A DNA stretch of 41,329 nt from an uncultured Acidimicrobiales bacterium (GTDB lineage Bacteria; Actinomycetota; Acidimicrobiia; Acidimicrobiales; SHLQ01). The translations under genes and the position numbers were made by a program. Position 1 is the stretch's first letter; each line of letters opens with the position of its first letter. Shown piece by piece: positions 41,209 through 41,329 of the stretch. Location: the NCBI GenBank assembly GCA_938038785.1, contig CALHTB010000004.1, positions 1 to 41,329 of the forward strand, read 5' to 3'. A model generated the notes under the pieces. That model worked only from the letters and a program-made list of their open reading frames with translations, had not been told where the DNA came from and made no database searches.

Positions 41209-41329
41209 GTGGAGTTCGCCCCGATGCCGCGCCGAGTGACAGGTGCCCTCACTCGCGTTGTGTCGCAGCTCTCGGCGAAGACCGCTGCCGTCGAGGCGCA
41301 GCGAGAACCGCACGCACAGTTCTGGGACG
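41209..41329 (+). CDS. partial gene at the right end, function not assignable
   Basis: An open frame from GTG 41209 (or ATG 41224) runs to the end of the window and encodes about 40 residues: basic RRVTGALTRVV, then an acidic/aromatic EPHAQFWD. It is divergent from the CitE-like gene, and TAAGAC lies six bases upstream of the GTG, close to the leaderless pattern. The Q/A-x-F/Y-W end recalls the first residues of some actinobacterial SGNH hydrolases, but too little is present to call it. Confidence 0.4.
   Translation, partial: MEFAPMPRRVTGALTRVVSQLSAKTAAVEAQREPHAQFWD

Noticed and set aside
1..41329. tRNA, rRNA, CRISPR arrays, insertion sequences
   Set aside because: I saw no clover-leaf-type segments with CCA ends, no regularly spaced repeats, and no transposase or integrase motifs on either strand.

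Overview
The window reads as chromosomal DNA from a high-GC actinobacterium, most likely a marine or aquatic member of the Acidimicrobiia. This placement rests on general features: GC content of roughly 60 %, an actinobacterial b558-type succinate dehydrogenase, Thr-rich linkers on membrane-anchored proteins, and a DMSP-demethylase-like gene. It does not rest on a marker gene. No rRNA, tRNA, CRISPR array, insertion sequence or phage gene is visible. Genes are tightly packed, and no gene-free stretch exceeds 300 bases. At least twelve genes carry a TANNNT box 6-8 bases before the start codon and lack a Shine-Dalgarno sequence, which suggests widespread leaderless transcription and helps to fix several starts.

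Layout. 1-3.9 kb: the end of an O-antigen-ligase-like polymerase with TPR repeats, then an ECF sigma factor overlapping a membrane-anchored, extracytoplasmic putative anti-sigma protein. 4.0-9.8 kb: a DmdA-like aminomethyltransferase, a GNAT acetyltransferase, an MFS and a DMT transporter, and an ABC-F ATPase. 9.8-15.4 kb: a minus-strand catabolic operon (carboxymuconolactone-decarboxylase-like protein, alpha/beta hydrolase, Xsc-like ThDP enzyme, aldehyde dehydrogenase, then a nested palindrome and a luciferase-like monooxygenase). 15.5-18.8 kb: an HNH nuclease, a TauD-type dioxygenase coupled to an FAD amine/amino-acid oxidase, and a divergent EamA transporter. 18.9-24.7 kb: a CDP-alcohol phosphatidyltransferase, an ammonium transporter coupled to two unknown genes, a family 2 glycoside hydrolase homologue lacking both catalytic glutamates, and a small membrane protein.

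24.8-28.7 kb holds a compact signalling locus: a NarL-type response regulator, a tail-anchored protein with a longin/roadblock-like middle region, a Ras-like small GTPase, a soluble histidine kinase, and a second coiled-coil protein sharing an N-terminal 'GDH' motif with the tail-anchored one. 28.9-32.5 kb is sdhCAB.

32.5-36.3 kb holds two paralogous membrane-anchored sensor-like proteins flanking a short redoxin gene. The redoxin is interrupted by an in-frame TGA exactly where its family has the catalytic cysteine (W-U-P-Y-C), and a SECIS-like hairpin follows directly. I read this as a selenoprotein that simple gene calling would miss or split. 36.4-41.3 kb: a NUDIX-like protein, threonine ammonia-lyase, a GT2 and a GT87-like envelope glycosyltransferase, a CitE-like CoA-ester lyase, and the first codons of another gene.

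The strongest candidates for something new are the UxxC selenoprotein, the GTPase/two-component locus, the catalytically altered GH2 protein and the Amt-linked unknown pair.
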